Assembly: GCF_002556635.1 (NCBI RefSeq)
Contig: NZ_MWMO01000004.1
Location: 248,001 to 312,000 of the forward strand
Reading direction: 5' to 3'
Origin: Novosphingobium sp. PC22D
GTDB taxonomy: Bacteria; Pseudomonadota; Alphaproteobacteria; Sphingomonadales; Sphingomonadaceae
Length of the DNA stretch: 64,000 nt
Part shown: positions 9,069 through 16,291 of the stretch, one piece after another
Position numbering within the stretch: position 1 is the stretch's first letter
How the letters are laid out: each line of letters opens with the position of its first letter
The notes under the pieces: generated by a model
What the model was told of the DNA's origin: nothing
What the model saw: only the letters and a program-made list of their open reading frames with translations
Database searches by the model: none
Made by a program: the position numbers and the translations under genes

Positions 9069-9737
9069 TCACAGATCGATCGAGATGCGGATGCGCGCCG
9101 GGTCGGTGCCGACCGCCCTGCCGATTTCCTCGCGGCATCGTGCGAGCAGCCGGGGCAATTCCTGGCCCCCGCGCTCGGGCACGAACGTCTCGACATCCAC
9201 CCCCAACGCCTCGGCAATGGCGTCGATCCGCTCGGGCACGGGGCGGGACTTGCCCTGCTCCCACGCCCAGACGGTGGGCTTGCTCACGCCGAGCCGCGTC
9301 GCGAGCTGGCCGAGCGTCAGCCCGCGCTCGCGGCGCAGATCGCGCAGCGAGGTCTGCAGCGACTGGCCCGGCACGCGGAGCTGTTCCTCGGGGCCGCGGC
9401 CGACGCCGTCGCCGGTCACACCGCGCAATTGCGCCGCGCTGAGCACCGCATCGGAAATCGGCTGTTCGAACCGGCAACCGAACAGGTTCGCGCTGCGCCA
9501 CACGATTCGTGCTCCCACCGCGCCCGCTTCGGGCAGATCGACCGCGATCACGGTGTCGATATCGAGCGCGATGCTCGCCTCGAACAGCAAACCCGTGGTC
9601 GAGACGTTGTGGATCAGCACCGGCGCGATTTCACCGGAGGGCAAGGCTCCGGTCGATTCCAGGCGCAGCACGCGACGCGGCGCGCGCGGCTGATCCGCGT
9701 CGCCGGTATCGTCTTCGAGGTGACCTGCGAGAGCCAT
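9069..9737 (-). CDS. PilZ domain fused to XRE helix-turn-helix
   Basis: This 222-residue protein has two domains. Residues about 15-95 form a PilZ domain with the c-di-GMP contact motifs RRVLR (RxxxR) and NVSTTG (NxSxxG). Residues about 130-185 form an XRE/Cro-type HTH (LRRERGLTLGQLATRLGVSK then TVWAWEQGKSRP). This architecture implies a cytosolic DNA-binding regulator whose activity depends on c-di-GMP. It starts at an ATG at 9737 and diverges from a second PilZ gene, so the spacer between them is the obvious candidate for autoregulation. The domains are visible; ligand and target are inferred. Confidence 0.85.
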   Translation of the reverse strand: MALAGHLEDDTGDADQPRAPRRVLRLESTGALPSGEIAPVLIHNVSTTGLLFEASIALDIDTVIAVDLPEAGAVGARIVWRSANLFGCRFEQPISDAVLSAAQLRGVTGDGVGRGPEEQLRVPGQSLQTSLRDLRRERGLTLGQLATRLGVSKPTVWAWEQGKSRPVPERIDAIAEALGVDVETFVPERGGQELPRLLARCREEIGRAVGTDPARIRISIDL

Positions 9738-9974
9738 GAAACCCGCCCATCCGTGTGCGGGACCTATCTCGCGCAGCGAAAGTTAATTTGCCGTTACATC
9801 GCGCCTACCGCTGAATCGCGTGTTTCGTTCGCGGGACGCCCGCCGAAATTTCGGGATTAACGCCGTTTGCTCATTCAGAAGTAATCAGTGCTGGCGCATT
9901 GGGGAAAACCGGTGAAAACGGTGCGCGCCGCGAGTCGGTCCCGCCGAGGGATGCACAAAGGGTTGGCGACAGGC
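9738..9974. promoter_or_regulatory. Divergent promoter region between two PilZ genes
   Basis: These 237 bases contain the 5' regions of both PilZ genes. They are less GC-rich than the flanks. I did not find a convincing palindrome or consensus promoter, but an autoregulatory site for the PilZ-XRE protein would most likely be here. Confidence 0.35.
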
Positions 9975-10490
9975 ATGACGACAGCTTCCAAGGTCCTGCG
10001 CGCCGCGATCACCAGCATCCCGCTGGGCGACCGGCGCGGCGAGCAGCGCTGGCGACTGCAGTTCGCCACGGGCGGCACCGCCGCCGCCGGGACCGATTCC
10101 GTCGAGGTCCACGACTTGTCCGAAGCCGGGCTGCGCATCGTCACCAGCCTCGAACTCAGCCGCGGCGAGACCATTGCCATCGACCTGCCCGCCGCGGGCC
10201 GGGTGGAGGCGCGGGTCGTGTGGAAGCAGGGCCAATCCTGCGGCTGCGAATTCGTCGAGCCGCTCGAACGCTCGATGGTCGGCAGGATCATCCTGCAAAC
10301 GCCCTCGCCGGCGATGGACGAGGACGACGCCGAGCGCGAGGAGATCGTCATCGGCGTCCAGCCCAGCATGGACCACATCGCCGCATGGAAGGCCGATTTC
10401 GAGAATACCCGCGGCCGCCAGGGCTATCGCCTGACCGGCTTCCGCCAGCTTCCGGGGGGACTGACCATGGCGATCGTCGAGAAGGCCTGA
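9975..10490 (+). CDS. PilZ-domain protein
   Basis: The protein is about 171 residues from the ATG at 9975; an ATG at 9951 is also possible, and its ribosome site would abut the codon. A single PilZ domain carries RGEQR (RxxxR) and DLSEAG (DxSxxG), the residues that hold c-di-GMP in this family. The C-terminal 60 residues have no domain that I recognise and are rich in charged residues. It is likely a cytosolic c-di-GMP effector acting on motility, surface polymer or the neighbouring regulator. Its gene diverges from the PilZ-XRE fusion and converges with the alpha/beta hydrolase. Confidence 0.78.
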   Translation: MTTASKVLRAAITSIPLGDRRGEQRWRLQFATGGTAAAGTDSVEVHDLSEAGLRIVTSLELSRGETIAIDLPAAGRVEARVVWKQGQSCGCEFVEPLERSMVGRIILQTPSPAMDEDDAEREEIVIGVQPSMDHIAAWKADFENTRGRQGYRLTGFRQLPGGLTMAIVEKA

Positions 10491-10531
10491 CGGCAAATCT
10501 TCGTCCGCCGTCTCCTTCGCCGTATCAGCCC

Positions 10532-11596
10532 TCAGGCAAATGCCCGGAACCCGGCGCACCAGGCGCCGAAGGCCTCGATCCGCCGCCACAGCAGTTCGCG
10601 CGTTCCCGCGAAATTGTGCACGTGCCCCATGCGCGGGCAGGCGAAGACGTCGATGCTGCGCGCGGAGCGATAGGCGCGCGGCTCGGCATGCGGATCGGGC
10701 ACGAGATCGCGCGCGCCCGTCGCGCAGAGCACCGGCACGGTCAGGCAGGCCGCCTCCGCCGCGACGATCCCGGGCGTGAGCGTCGCGCGCGCGGCACGCT
10801 GCGGCGTGCGCCGGGCGTGCCAGGGCTCGCGCTCGGACCCGGCTTCCTCCTCGGCGAGGCCGATCCGCGCATAGTGGCGCAGGTCCGCCTCGACGATTTC
10901 TGCCGGAACATCGTCGTAGTGGAAGCCCCAGGCAAGCGAACTCCACGCCGCCTGCCCCTGCAGTTCGGCCGTCCCCGCCGCATCGAGCGCCTCGGCGTTG
11001 AGCGGCTCGGTCTCGCCGGCGGAGGCATCGCGCGGATACCACGCGACGACCACCGGCGGCGCGCCCGGCGCGGTCGCCGGATGGCTATGGATCGCGCTGA
11101 AGCCGAGCACCCCGACGCCGTGGTAACTGCGATGCCGCGCCTGCTGGTAGATCGCCAGCGCGCCGCCGAGCGAATGGCCAAGCCCGATCACCGTGGCCCC
11201 GCCCACCGGAGGATAGCCGTCGACGAGCACGCCGTTGGCAAGCCGCGCCAGAATCTCCCGCTCCGCCGCGTCCGCCGCCGCGGCCAGCACCGCGAAGGTC
11301 AGCGCCTCGGGATCGAGATTCGCGTCGCCCGCGCAGCCGAGCGTATCGACGGCGACGAAGATCCACCCGCGCCCGGCGTGCCAACGCGCCTGCGCGTCGC
11401 TTCCGGGGCCCGGCAGGGCATGCGTGTAGTAGGCGCGCGAATAGCTGCTGCTCGGCCGCGCGAAGCACACCACCGCGGGATCGGCCAGCGCTTCGGGCGC
11501 GGGCAGGACCACGCTGGCGAACACCGTCGCCGGCCCGTCGAGCCCGATCGCGTGCGAAACATCGAGCCGGAGTTCAACCTGCTGCAATCGCGTCAT
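10532..11596 (-). CDS. Alpha/beta hydrolase
   Basis: This 354-residue alpha/beta-hydrolase fold protein has the nucleophile elbow GLGHSLGG, a likely acid in ATGARDLVPD and a late histidine in RMGHVHNF, completing a Ser-Asp-His triad. No signal peptide is seen from the ATG at 11596; an alternative ATG at 11641 adds 15 residues. It would hydrolyse an ester or similar bond in the cytosol. The gene diverges from an AraC-type regulator whose start is 93 bases away, so that regulator probably controls it. The substrate cannot be inferred. Confidence 0.82.
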   Translation of the reverse strand: MTRLQQVELRLDVSHAIGLDGPATVFASVVLPAPEALADPAVVCFARPSSSYSRAYYTHALPGPGSDAQARWHAGRGWIFVAVDTLGCAGDANLDPEALTFAVLAAAADAAEREILARLANGVLVDGYPPVGGATVIGLGHSLGGALAIYQQARHRSYHGVGVLGFSAIHSHPATAPGAPPVVVAWYPRDASAGETEPLNAEALDAAGTAELQGQAAWSSLAWGFHYDDVPAEIVEADLRHYARIGLAEEEAGSEREPWHARRTPQRAARATLTPGIVAAEAACLTVPVLCATGARDLVPDPHAEPRAYRSARSIDVFACPRMGHVHNFAGTRELLWRRIEAFGAWCAGFRAFA

Positions 11597-11689
11597 CCTC
11601 GTCCCCTGCGCGGGCGCATTGACCGGCGCGAACTTGGGCATATCCTGTCGTGCGAGCGAGATGTCAAAAGGAAGGATCGGCACGGAGCC

Positions 11690-12775
11690 GTGATCGAGGG
11701 AGCCGCAACCAGCGCAAGCCGCCCGGACGGCCTCGAAAAGCTGCGGCTCGCGCGCGGCACCTGGAGCTATGCCGATCTTTCGAGCGCCTCGGGCTTTTCG
11801 GTTGCGCCCACCGACGGCGTCTATCTGCACTGCATGATCCATGGCGAGCTGCGCCTCGCCTGCGCGGGCGGCGCGCACATCGTGCTGCGCGGCGGCGACG
11901 CGATGATGGTCCTGTCCGGCGAGGCCCATGCCCTGCGCACCGCCGAAGGCGCTGCCGCGCCCAGCCACGTGCTGCTGCGCGAAAGGAGCGCGGCCACGGC
12001 GCCGTCATCCTGCGCGTTCGGCCCGCCGGGCCGACCGGTCGCCCGTGTCCTCAGCGCCCGGCTCGACGCGAGCTGGCCCGAAGGAATCTCGCGGCGGTCC
12101 CTGCCGGCGCTGCTTGCGCTCGCGGGCACCGGCCGTCCCGAATCGGCGCGGCTCGTGGCGCCCGATGCCTTCGCGCGCGCCGGCGTCGGCGCCGGATCGA
12201 GCGCTGTCCTGACCTGCCTCGCCGAATTACTCCTGATCGCCGCGCTGCGCGAGGGCGCCGTGGCGCGTTCCATCTTCGCGGCGGCGGACCCTAATCCGAT
12301 CGCCGATGCCCTGGCGCTGGTCGCGGCCGATCCGGCAGCCGCCTGGACGGTCGCCTCCCTGGCGCGCGCGGTCGGCATGGGCCGCTCCAATTTCGCCGCA
12401 CGCTTTGCCGAGACGATCGGCCGCGCGCCGATGGAAGTCGTCGCCGAATACCGCATGGAGCATGCCGCGCGATTGCTGCGCGAAGGCCGCCTCAAGGTCG
12501 CGGAGATCAGTGAGCTGGCGGGCTACGGTTCGGAAGCCGCGTTCTCGCGCCGCTTCACCCGCCACTTCGGGATGACGCCGAGCCGGATGCGCGAGAGCGC
12601 GCGCGCCGCTTCGCTCGTGACGCAGGAGCGCCCCGGCTTCCGCTCGCTGCTGCGCGGGACGGCGGCCGCCCTGGACCGCAGGCAGGCCGAGCCGGCGGTG
12701 CGCGAGCCGCGCACCCGCGGTGCCGACGCGCCGCACGGCAAGCGCGCCTTCATCGTTCCGGGCTGGTCCGACTAG
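11690..12775 (+). CDS. AraC-family transcriptional regulator with N-terminal cupin
   Basis: The protein is about 361 residues from a GTG at 11690, just after a GGAG. The N-terminal half resembles the cupin_6 ligand-binding domain of AraC relatives (GVYLHCMIHGELRL, LRGGDAMMVLSG). The C-terminal half has the two AraC HTH motifs, WTVASLARAVGMGRSNFAAR and VAEISELAGYGSEAAFSRRF followed by FGMTPSRMR. An unusual tail of about 60 basic residues follows the DNA-binding domain. It probably activates the divergent hydrolase gene or the downstream amidohydrolase. The frame continues far upstream, but that part is antisense to the hydrolase and PilZ genes and is not coding. Confidence 0.8.
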   Translation: MIEGAATSASRPDGLEKLRLARGTWSYADLSSASGFSVAPTDGVYLHCMIHGELRLACAGGAHIVLRGGDAMMVLSGEAHALRTAEGAAAPSHVLLRERSAATAPSSCAFGPPGRPVARVLSARLDASWPEGISRRSLPALLALAGTGRPESARLVAPDAFARAGVGAGSSAVLTCLAELLLIAALREGAVARSIFAAADPNPIADALALVAADPAAAWTVASLARAVGMGRSNFAARFAETIGRAPMEVVAEYRMEHAARLLREGRLKVAEISELAGYGSEAAFSRRFTRHFGMTPSRMRESARAASLVTQERPGFRSLLRGTAAALDRRQAEPAVREPRTRGADAPHGKRAFIVPGWSD

Positions 12776-12873
12776 CCCCGGACGATCGGACATGCCCGCT
12801 GGAGGCGCGGCACTTGTTGCCGTGCGCGTCCTGCGCGACGCCGCGTGGGAGAACCGTCCGAGGGAGAGAAACC

Positions 12874-14073
12874 ATGGCAACGATCGCGCCCGACAGGCCC
12901 CAGGCTCAATCGACCATCAAGGTCATCGATGCCGACACCCACCTCACCGAGCCGTGGGACTTGTGGACCAGCCGCGCTCCCGCGAAATGGCGGGACCGCG
13001 TCCCGCAAGTGAAGATGCACGACGGCGCGATGAGCTGGGTGATCGACGGCGACAAGGTGATCGGCCTCAAGGCGCACCCCAACTCCGCGATCCGCGCGGA
13101 CGGGTCCAAGGTGCGAAAGCTCGACGAGTTCCTCGCTCTCGAGTTCGACGACGTGCATATCGGCTCGTCCGATCTCGCCGCGCGGCTCAGGGTCATGGAC
13201 GAGACCGGAATCCACGCGCAGATCGTCTATCCCAATATCCTCGGCTTCGGCGGGCAGGCGGCCGCCAAGGTCGACCCGGACCTGCGCCAGGTCTGCGTCG
13301 AGATCTACAACGACGCCATGGCCGAAATGCAGGAGGCATCGGGCGGACGCTTCTTCCCGATGGCGCTGCTGCCCTGGTGGGACGTGAAAGCCGCGGTGAA
13401 GGAGACCGAGCGCACCCGGGCGATGGGGCTGCGCGGGATCAACATCAACTCCGACCCCCACTACCACGAGGACGCGGACGGACGGCTCATCCCCGACCTC
13501 GCGAGCCCGCACTGGGACCCCTTGTGGGACGCCTGTTCCTCGCTCGGGATGCCGGTGAACTTCCACATCGGCGCCTCGGAACAGTCGATGGACTGGATCG
13601 GACAGCAGGGCTGGCCCTCGCTCACGCGTGACCTGCGCTCGGGGCTCGGCGGGGCGATGCTGTTCTTCAACAACGGCCGCGTCGTCGCCAACATCATCTA
13701 TTCGGGGCTGCTCGACCGCTTTCCGCGGATCAGGTTCGTCTCGGTCGAAAGCGGCGTGGGCTGGGTGCCGTTCATGATGGAGGCGATCGATTACCAGCTC
13801 GTCGAGATCGCCGAGGGCCGCAAGTTCGCGATGAAGCCGTCCGAATACTTCAAGCAGAATTTCTACGCATGCTTCTGGTTCGAGCAGGACGACATCGCGC
13901 ATACACTGCGCCGCGTCGGGATCGACAACTGCTTGTTCGAAACCGATTTCCCGCATCCGACCGGGCTCTATCCGATCGAGCGCCTGGAAGACCGGCTCGG
14001 CGATCTGACCTTCGAGGAACGCGACAAGGTGCTCTCGCGCAACGCTGCGAAACTCTATCGCATCGGCATCTAG
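12874..14073 (+). CDS. Amidohydrolase-2 family metal-dependent hydrolase
   Basis: This 399-residue protein is related to the ACMSD/gamma-resorcylate decarboxylase group (amidohydrolase family 2). Visible metal and active-site elements are DADTHLTEP at the N-terminus, NFHIGAS in the middle, SVESGVGWVPF, and ETDFPHP near the C-terminus with the conserved Asp and His. Members hydrolyse or decarboxylate aromatic or cyclic acids. No signal peptide is present. The ATG at 12874 follows AGGGAGAGAA. The DxH in place of the common HxH at the N-terminus is typical for part of this family. The substrate is unknown. Confidence 0.82.
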   Translation: MATIAPDRPQAQSTIKVIDADTHLTEPWDLWTSRAPAKWRDRVPQVKMHDGAMSWVIDGDKVIGLKAHPNSAIRADGSKVRKLDEFLALEFDDVHIGSSDLAARLRVMDETGIHAQIVYPNILGFGGQAAAKVDPDLRQVCVEIYNDAMAEMQEASGGRFFPMALLPWWDVKAAVKETERTRAMGLRGININSDPHYHEDADGRLIPDLASPHWDPLWDACSSLGMPVNFHIGASEQSMDWIGQQGWPSLTRDLRSGLGGAMLFFNNGRVVANIIYSGLLDRFPRIRFVSVESGVGWVPFMMEAIDYQLVEIAEGRKFAMKPSEYFKQNFYACFWFEQDDIAHTLRRVGIDNCLFETDFPHPTGLYPIERLEDRLGDLTFEERDKVLSRNAAKLYRIGI

Positions 14074-14114
14074 GCCCGGCGCGCGCTTCCTTTCCAACGC
14101 CGTGGCGAAAAAGC

Positions 14115-14128
14115 TGAACACCTGTTCA
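14115..14128. promoter_or_regulatory. Inverted repeat TGAACA-CC-TGTTCA
   Basis: Six-base perfect arms flank two bases in the 127-base gap upstream of the SDR at 14201. The shape suits a TetR- or GntR-type operator. Six-base arms occur by chance several times in a window this size, so the position before a gene is the main support. Confidence 0.35.
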
Positions 14129-14200
14129 AATCAAGGCTTTCGCAAACGCGCGCTTTCGCCTAGCGGATGACCCGGAGAGGCCAGCGAAAGGGAGAAGCCG

Positions 14201-14950
14201 ATGTCCTACAAAGTCGCCGTCATTACCGGAGCCGCCGCGGGCATAGGCGCCGCCTGCGCGAAGAGGCTCGCCAGCGAAGGCGTCGCCGTCGGCGTGCTCG
14301 ATCTCGACGAGGCGCGCTGCGCCGATACGGTGGCGGCGATCAAGGACGCGGGCGGCAGCGCGATCGCGCTCGGCGCGGACGTTTCGAACCGCGCCAGCGC
14401 CGCTGCCGCCATCGAAAAATGCCGCGACGCGCTCGGCCCGATCACGATCCTGGTGAACAACGCGGGCGTCACCGATTTCACCCCCTTCGAGCAGATCACC
14501 GACGAATTGTGGGACCGCGTCTACGCGATCAACGTGCGCGGCCCGATGATCATGGCACAGCTCGTCCATGGCGACATGAAGGACGCAGGCTGGGGCCGCA
14601 TCGTCAACATCTCGTCCTCGAGCGCGCAGACCGGCGCGGTCAACATGATCACCTATTCGTCCTCGAAGGGCGCGGTTGTGACGATGACGCGCTCGATGGC
14701 GCAGGAGTTCGGGCCGCTCGGGATCACGGTGAACAACATTCCGCCCGGTTCGGTGATGGGCACGATCATGTCCGAGGCGAACCGCGAGCGCTTCCAGATC
14801 CCGACCGAGGTGCTGCTGCAGACCATCCCGGTGCGCCGCATGGGCGAGCCCGACGACATCGCCAACGCCTGCGCGTGGCTGTGCGACGAGCGCAGCCAGT
14901 ACGTCACCGGCCAGACTATCGGCGTTAACGGCGGCCGCGTGGTGACCTGA
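14201..14950 (+). CDS. SDR oxidoreductase (FabG-like)
   Basis: This 249-residue classical SDR has TGAAAGIG, NNAGVT, an active-site serine in NISSSSAQ, and YSSSK. The C-terminal GQTIGVNGGRV resembles the end of FabG-like 3-oxoacyl reductases and dihydrodiol-type dehydrogenases. The LDLD segment after strand two suggests NAD(H). A strong AAAGGGAGAAG ribosome site precedes the ATG. It is 127 bases after the amidohydrolase, with a palindrome in the gap, so it may have its own promoter. The specific substrate is not evident. Confidence 0.9.
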   Translation: MSYKVAVITGAAAGIGAACAKRLASEGVAVGVLDLDEARCADTVAAIKDAGGSAIALGADVSNRASAAAAIEKCRDALGPITILVNNAGVTDFTPFEQITDELWDRVYAINVRGPMIMAQLVHGDMKDAGWGRIVNISSSSAQTGAVNMITYSSSKGAVVTMTRSMAQEFGPLGITVNNIPPGSVMGTIMSEANRERFQIPTEVLLQTIPVRRMGEPDDIANACAWLCDERSQYVTGQTIGVNGGRVVT

Positions 14951-15006
14951 GCGAGCGGGCGTTCCCGGGGGGCCGGGCTCTCGGGACAGAGGTCCGAAAA
15001 ACGCAA

Positions 15007-15034
15007 AACCCGGCGGCACGCGGGCCGCCGGGTT
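15007..15034 (-). terminator. Rho-independent terminator of the OmpA-like gene
   Basis: A perfect 11-base stem (AACCCGGCGGC / GCCGCCGGGTT) with a six-base loop lies between the convergent SDR and OmpA genes. Read on the minus strand it is followed by TTTTGCGTTTTT, so it terminates the OmpA-like gene; on the plus strand no T-run follows. Confidence 0.85.
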
Positions 15035-15057
15035 CCGGCTCCATCGCCGGGAAGCGA

Positions 15058-15774
15058 TCAGAGGATGAGGCCGGCCTCGACCCGGCGGTTCGCGCCGTCG
15101 GTCGGCGCGACATCGTCGAGCGGCTTTTCATAGCCGAAGCCGTAGGTCTGGAGCATCGTGGGGTCGACGCCCTGGCTGACGAGATAGTCGGCCACGGCCT
15201 TGGCGCGGCGCTCGGAAAGCTTGCGGTTGTAGGCCGCCGAGCCCGACCGGTCGGTGTGGCCGCCGATGAGGAAGGTCTTGCCCGCCATTTTCGGGTCCTT
15301 GAGCGCTTCGGCGAGCGCCACGGCCTGGGCACGCGATTCGGCGGTGAGATTCGCCGAGTTGATGTCGAAGTTCATCCGGATGTCGAACATGCGGCCGGTC
15401 TGGGGGGCATCGGCCGTCGTGCCTTGCGCCATCGCCGGCTTGGCCTTGGGCGTGGTGATGCCCGCCGGCTTGGTCGCGCCAACGGAGGCGGCGGGGCGAC
15501 GGATCGGCGTGACGTTGGCGGGTGCCGGCGTGTTCGTCGGCGCCGGACGCGAGGTCAGGCTGGTGAAACCGCGGGTCTTGCCCTGGCGGACGCGGGGCGG
15601 AAGGTTCTCGTCCGCAGCGGCATCGGTCGCCGCGCCGTCGCCTTCGGCCGCCGCGGCCTCTTCACCGAGCAGGCCGTTGACGTAGTCGTCCTTGGTGAGC
15701 GGCTTGGTGTCGGCCCAGGCCGCGGTCGAAAGCATGAGCCCGGCCATGCCGGCAATGATCAGCTTCTTGGTCAT
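15058..15774 (-). CDS. OmpA-family outer-membrane/periplasmic protein
   Basis: This 238-residue protein starts with a signal peptide (MTKKLIIAGMAGLMLSTAAW, cleavage likely near AWA-D). A Pro/Ala/Thr-rich linker covers residues about 55-130. The C-terminal OmpA domain binds peptidoglycan: FDINSANLTAESRAQ, IGGHTDRSGSAAYNRKLSER and VEAGLIL. It probably anchors the envelope or supports a surface complex. The ATG at 15774 has a GAGG ribosome site; the upstream extension to 16014 is unlikely to be coding. It stands alone, with its own terminator and a long 5' region. Confidence 0.88.
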   Translation of the reverse strand: MTKKLIIAGMAGLMLSTAAWADTKPLTKDDYVNGLLGEEAAAAEGDGAATDAAADENLPPRVRQGKTRGFTSLTSRPAPTNTPAPANVTPIRRPAASVGATKPAGITTPKAKPAMAQGTTADAPQTGRMFDIRMNFDINSANLTAESRAQAVALAEALKDPKMAGKTFLIGGHTDRSGSAAYNRKLSERRAKAVADYLVSQGVDPTMLQTYGFGYEKPLDDVAPTDGANRRVEAGLIL

Positions 15775-16291
15775 AGCACTACCTCGTTCGCTTGCCTCCG
15801 GTTCCGACCGGCGGCGTGAAGACTTATGCAGCAAAGTCGTTTTCGGATCATCTCGATCCCGCTTTCCTGCGACGCTTGTAAAATGCCAAAAGCCCAGGCT
15901 GCCGTAAAGGTCGATAAGTCGTGATAAAAGCCACAGCAATAGTGTGAGGGATTGCAGGACTCTTTTCAAAAGAGACAAAACGCAGAACAATGCGTCGCCC
16001 CTATTCGAGATCATCTCTATAATTGGCGTTGTTGCCGACAGGAAGAGCAGTCAATCGTCCGACGAAATGAGTAATCTTCGGCTCACGATGCCATTTGAGC
16101 GGGCACTTGCCCGAATTGAACCTTGAGCGCGACTTGGCGCCGATGCGGCAAGGGGCGAAATCCGCCGACGCTTCGCGCTCTGACTTGCCCGGCGAGCGCA
16201 CGCCGACGCGAGCGCGGACGCTGTTCGCGTGCTCTTGCGGCCGATGGCGTGCGGCCGTCTTCGTTCAACTTCTGCGAGGGTGGTATCCCGG
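15775..16291. promoter_or_regulatory. 517-base gene-free stretch upstream of the OmpA-like gene
   Basis: No convincing gene was found here; short frames lack codon bias and ribosome sites. It must hold the promoter of the OmpA-like gene and the 3' end of the kinase transcript. A 15-base inverted repeat, CTCTTTT-C-AAAAGAG, lies at 15960-15974, about 190 bases upstream of the start, and may be an operator. The AT-richness of 15830-16080 against GC-rich flanks suggests regulatory DNA or a small RNA, and I cannot decide between these. Confidence 0.4.

Noticed and set aside
9899..11689. Upstream extension of the AraC regulator frame
   Set aside because: The region is antisense to the alpha/beta hydrolase and out of frame with the PilZ gene; recognisable regulator homology begins only after 11690.
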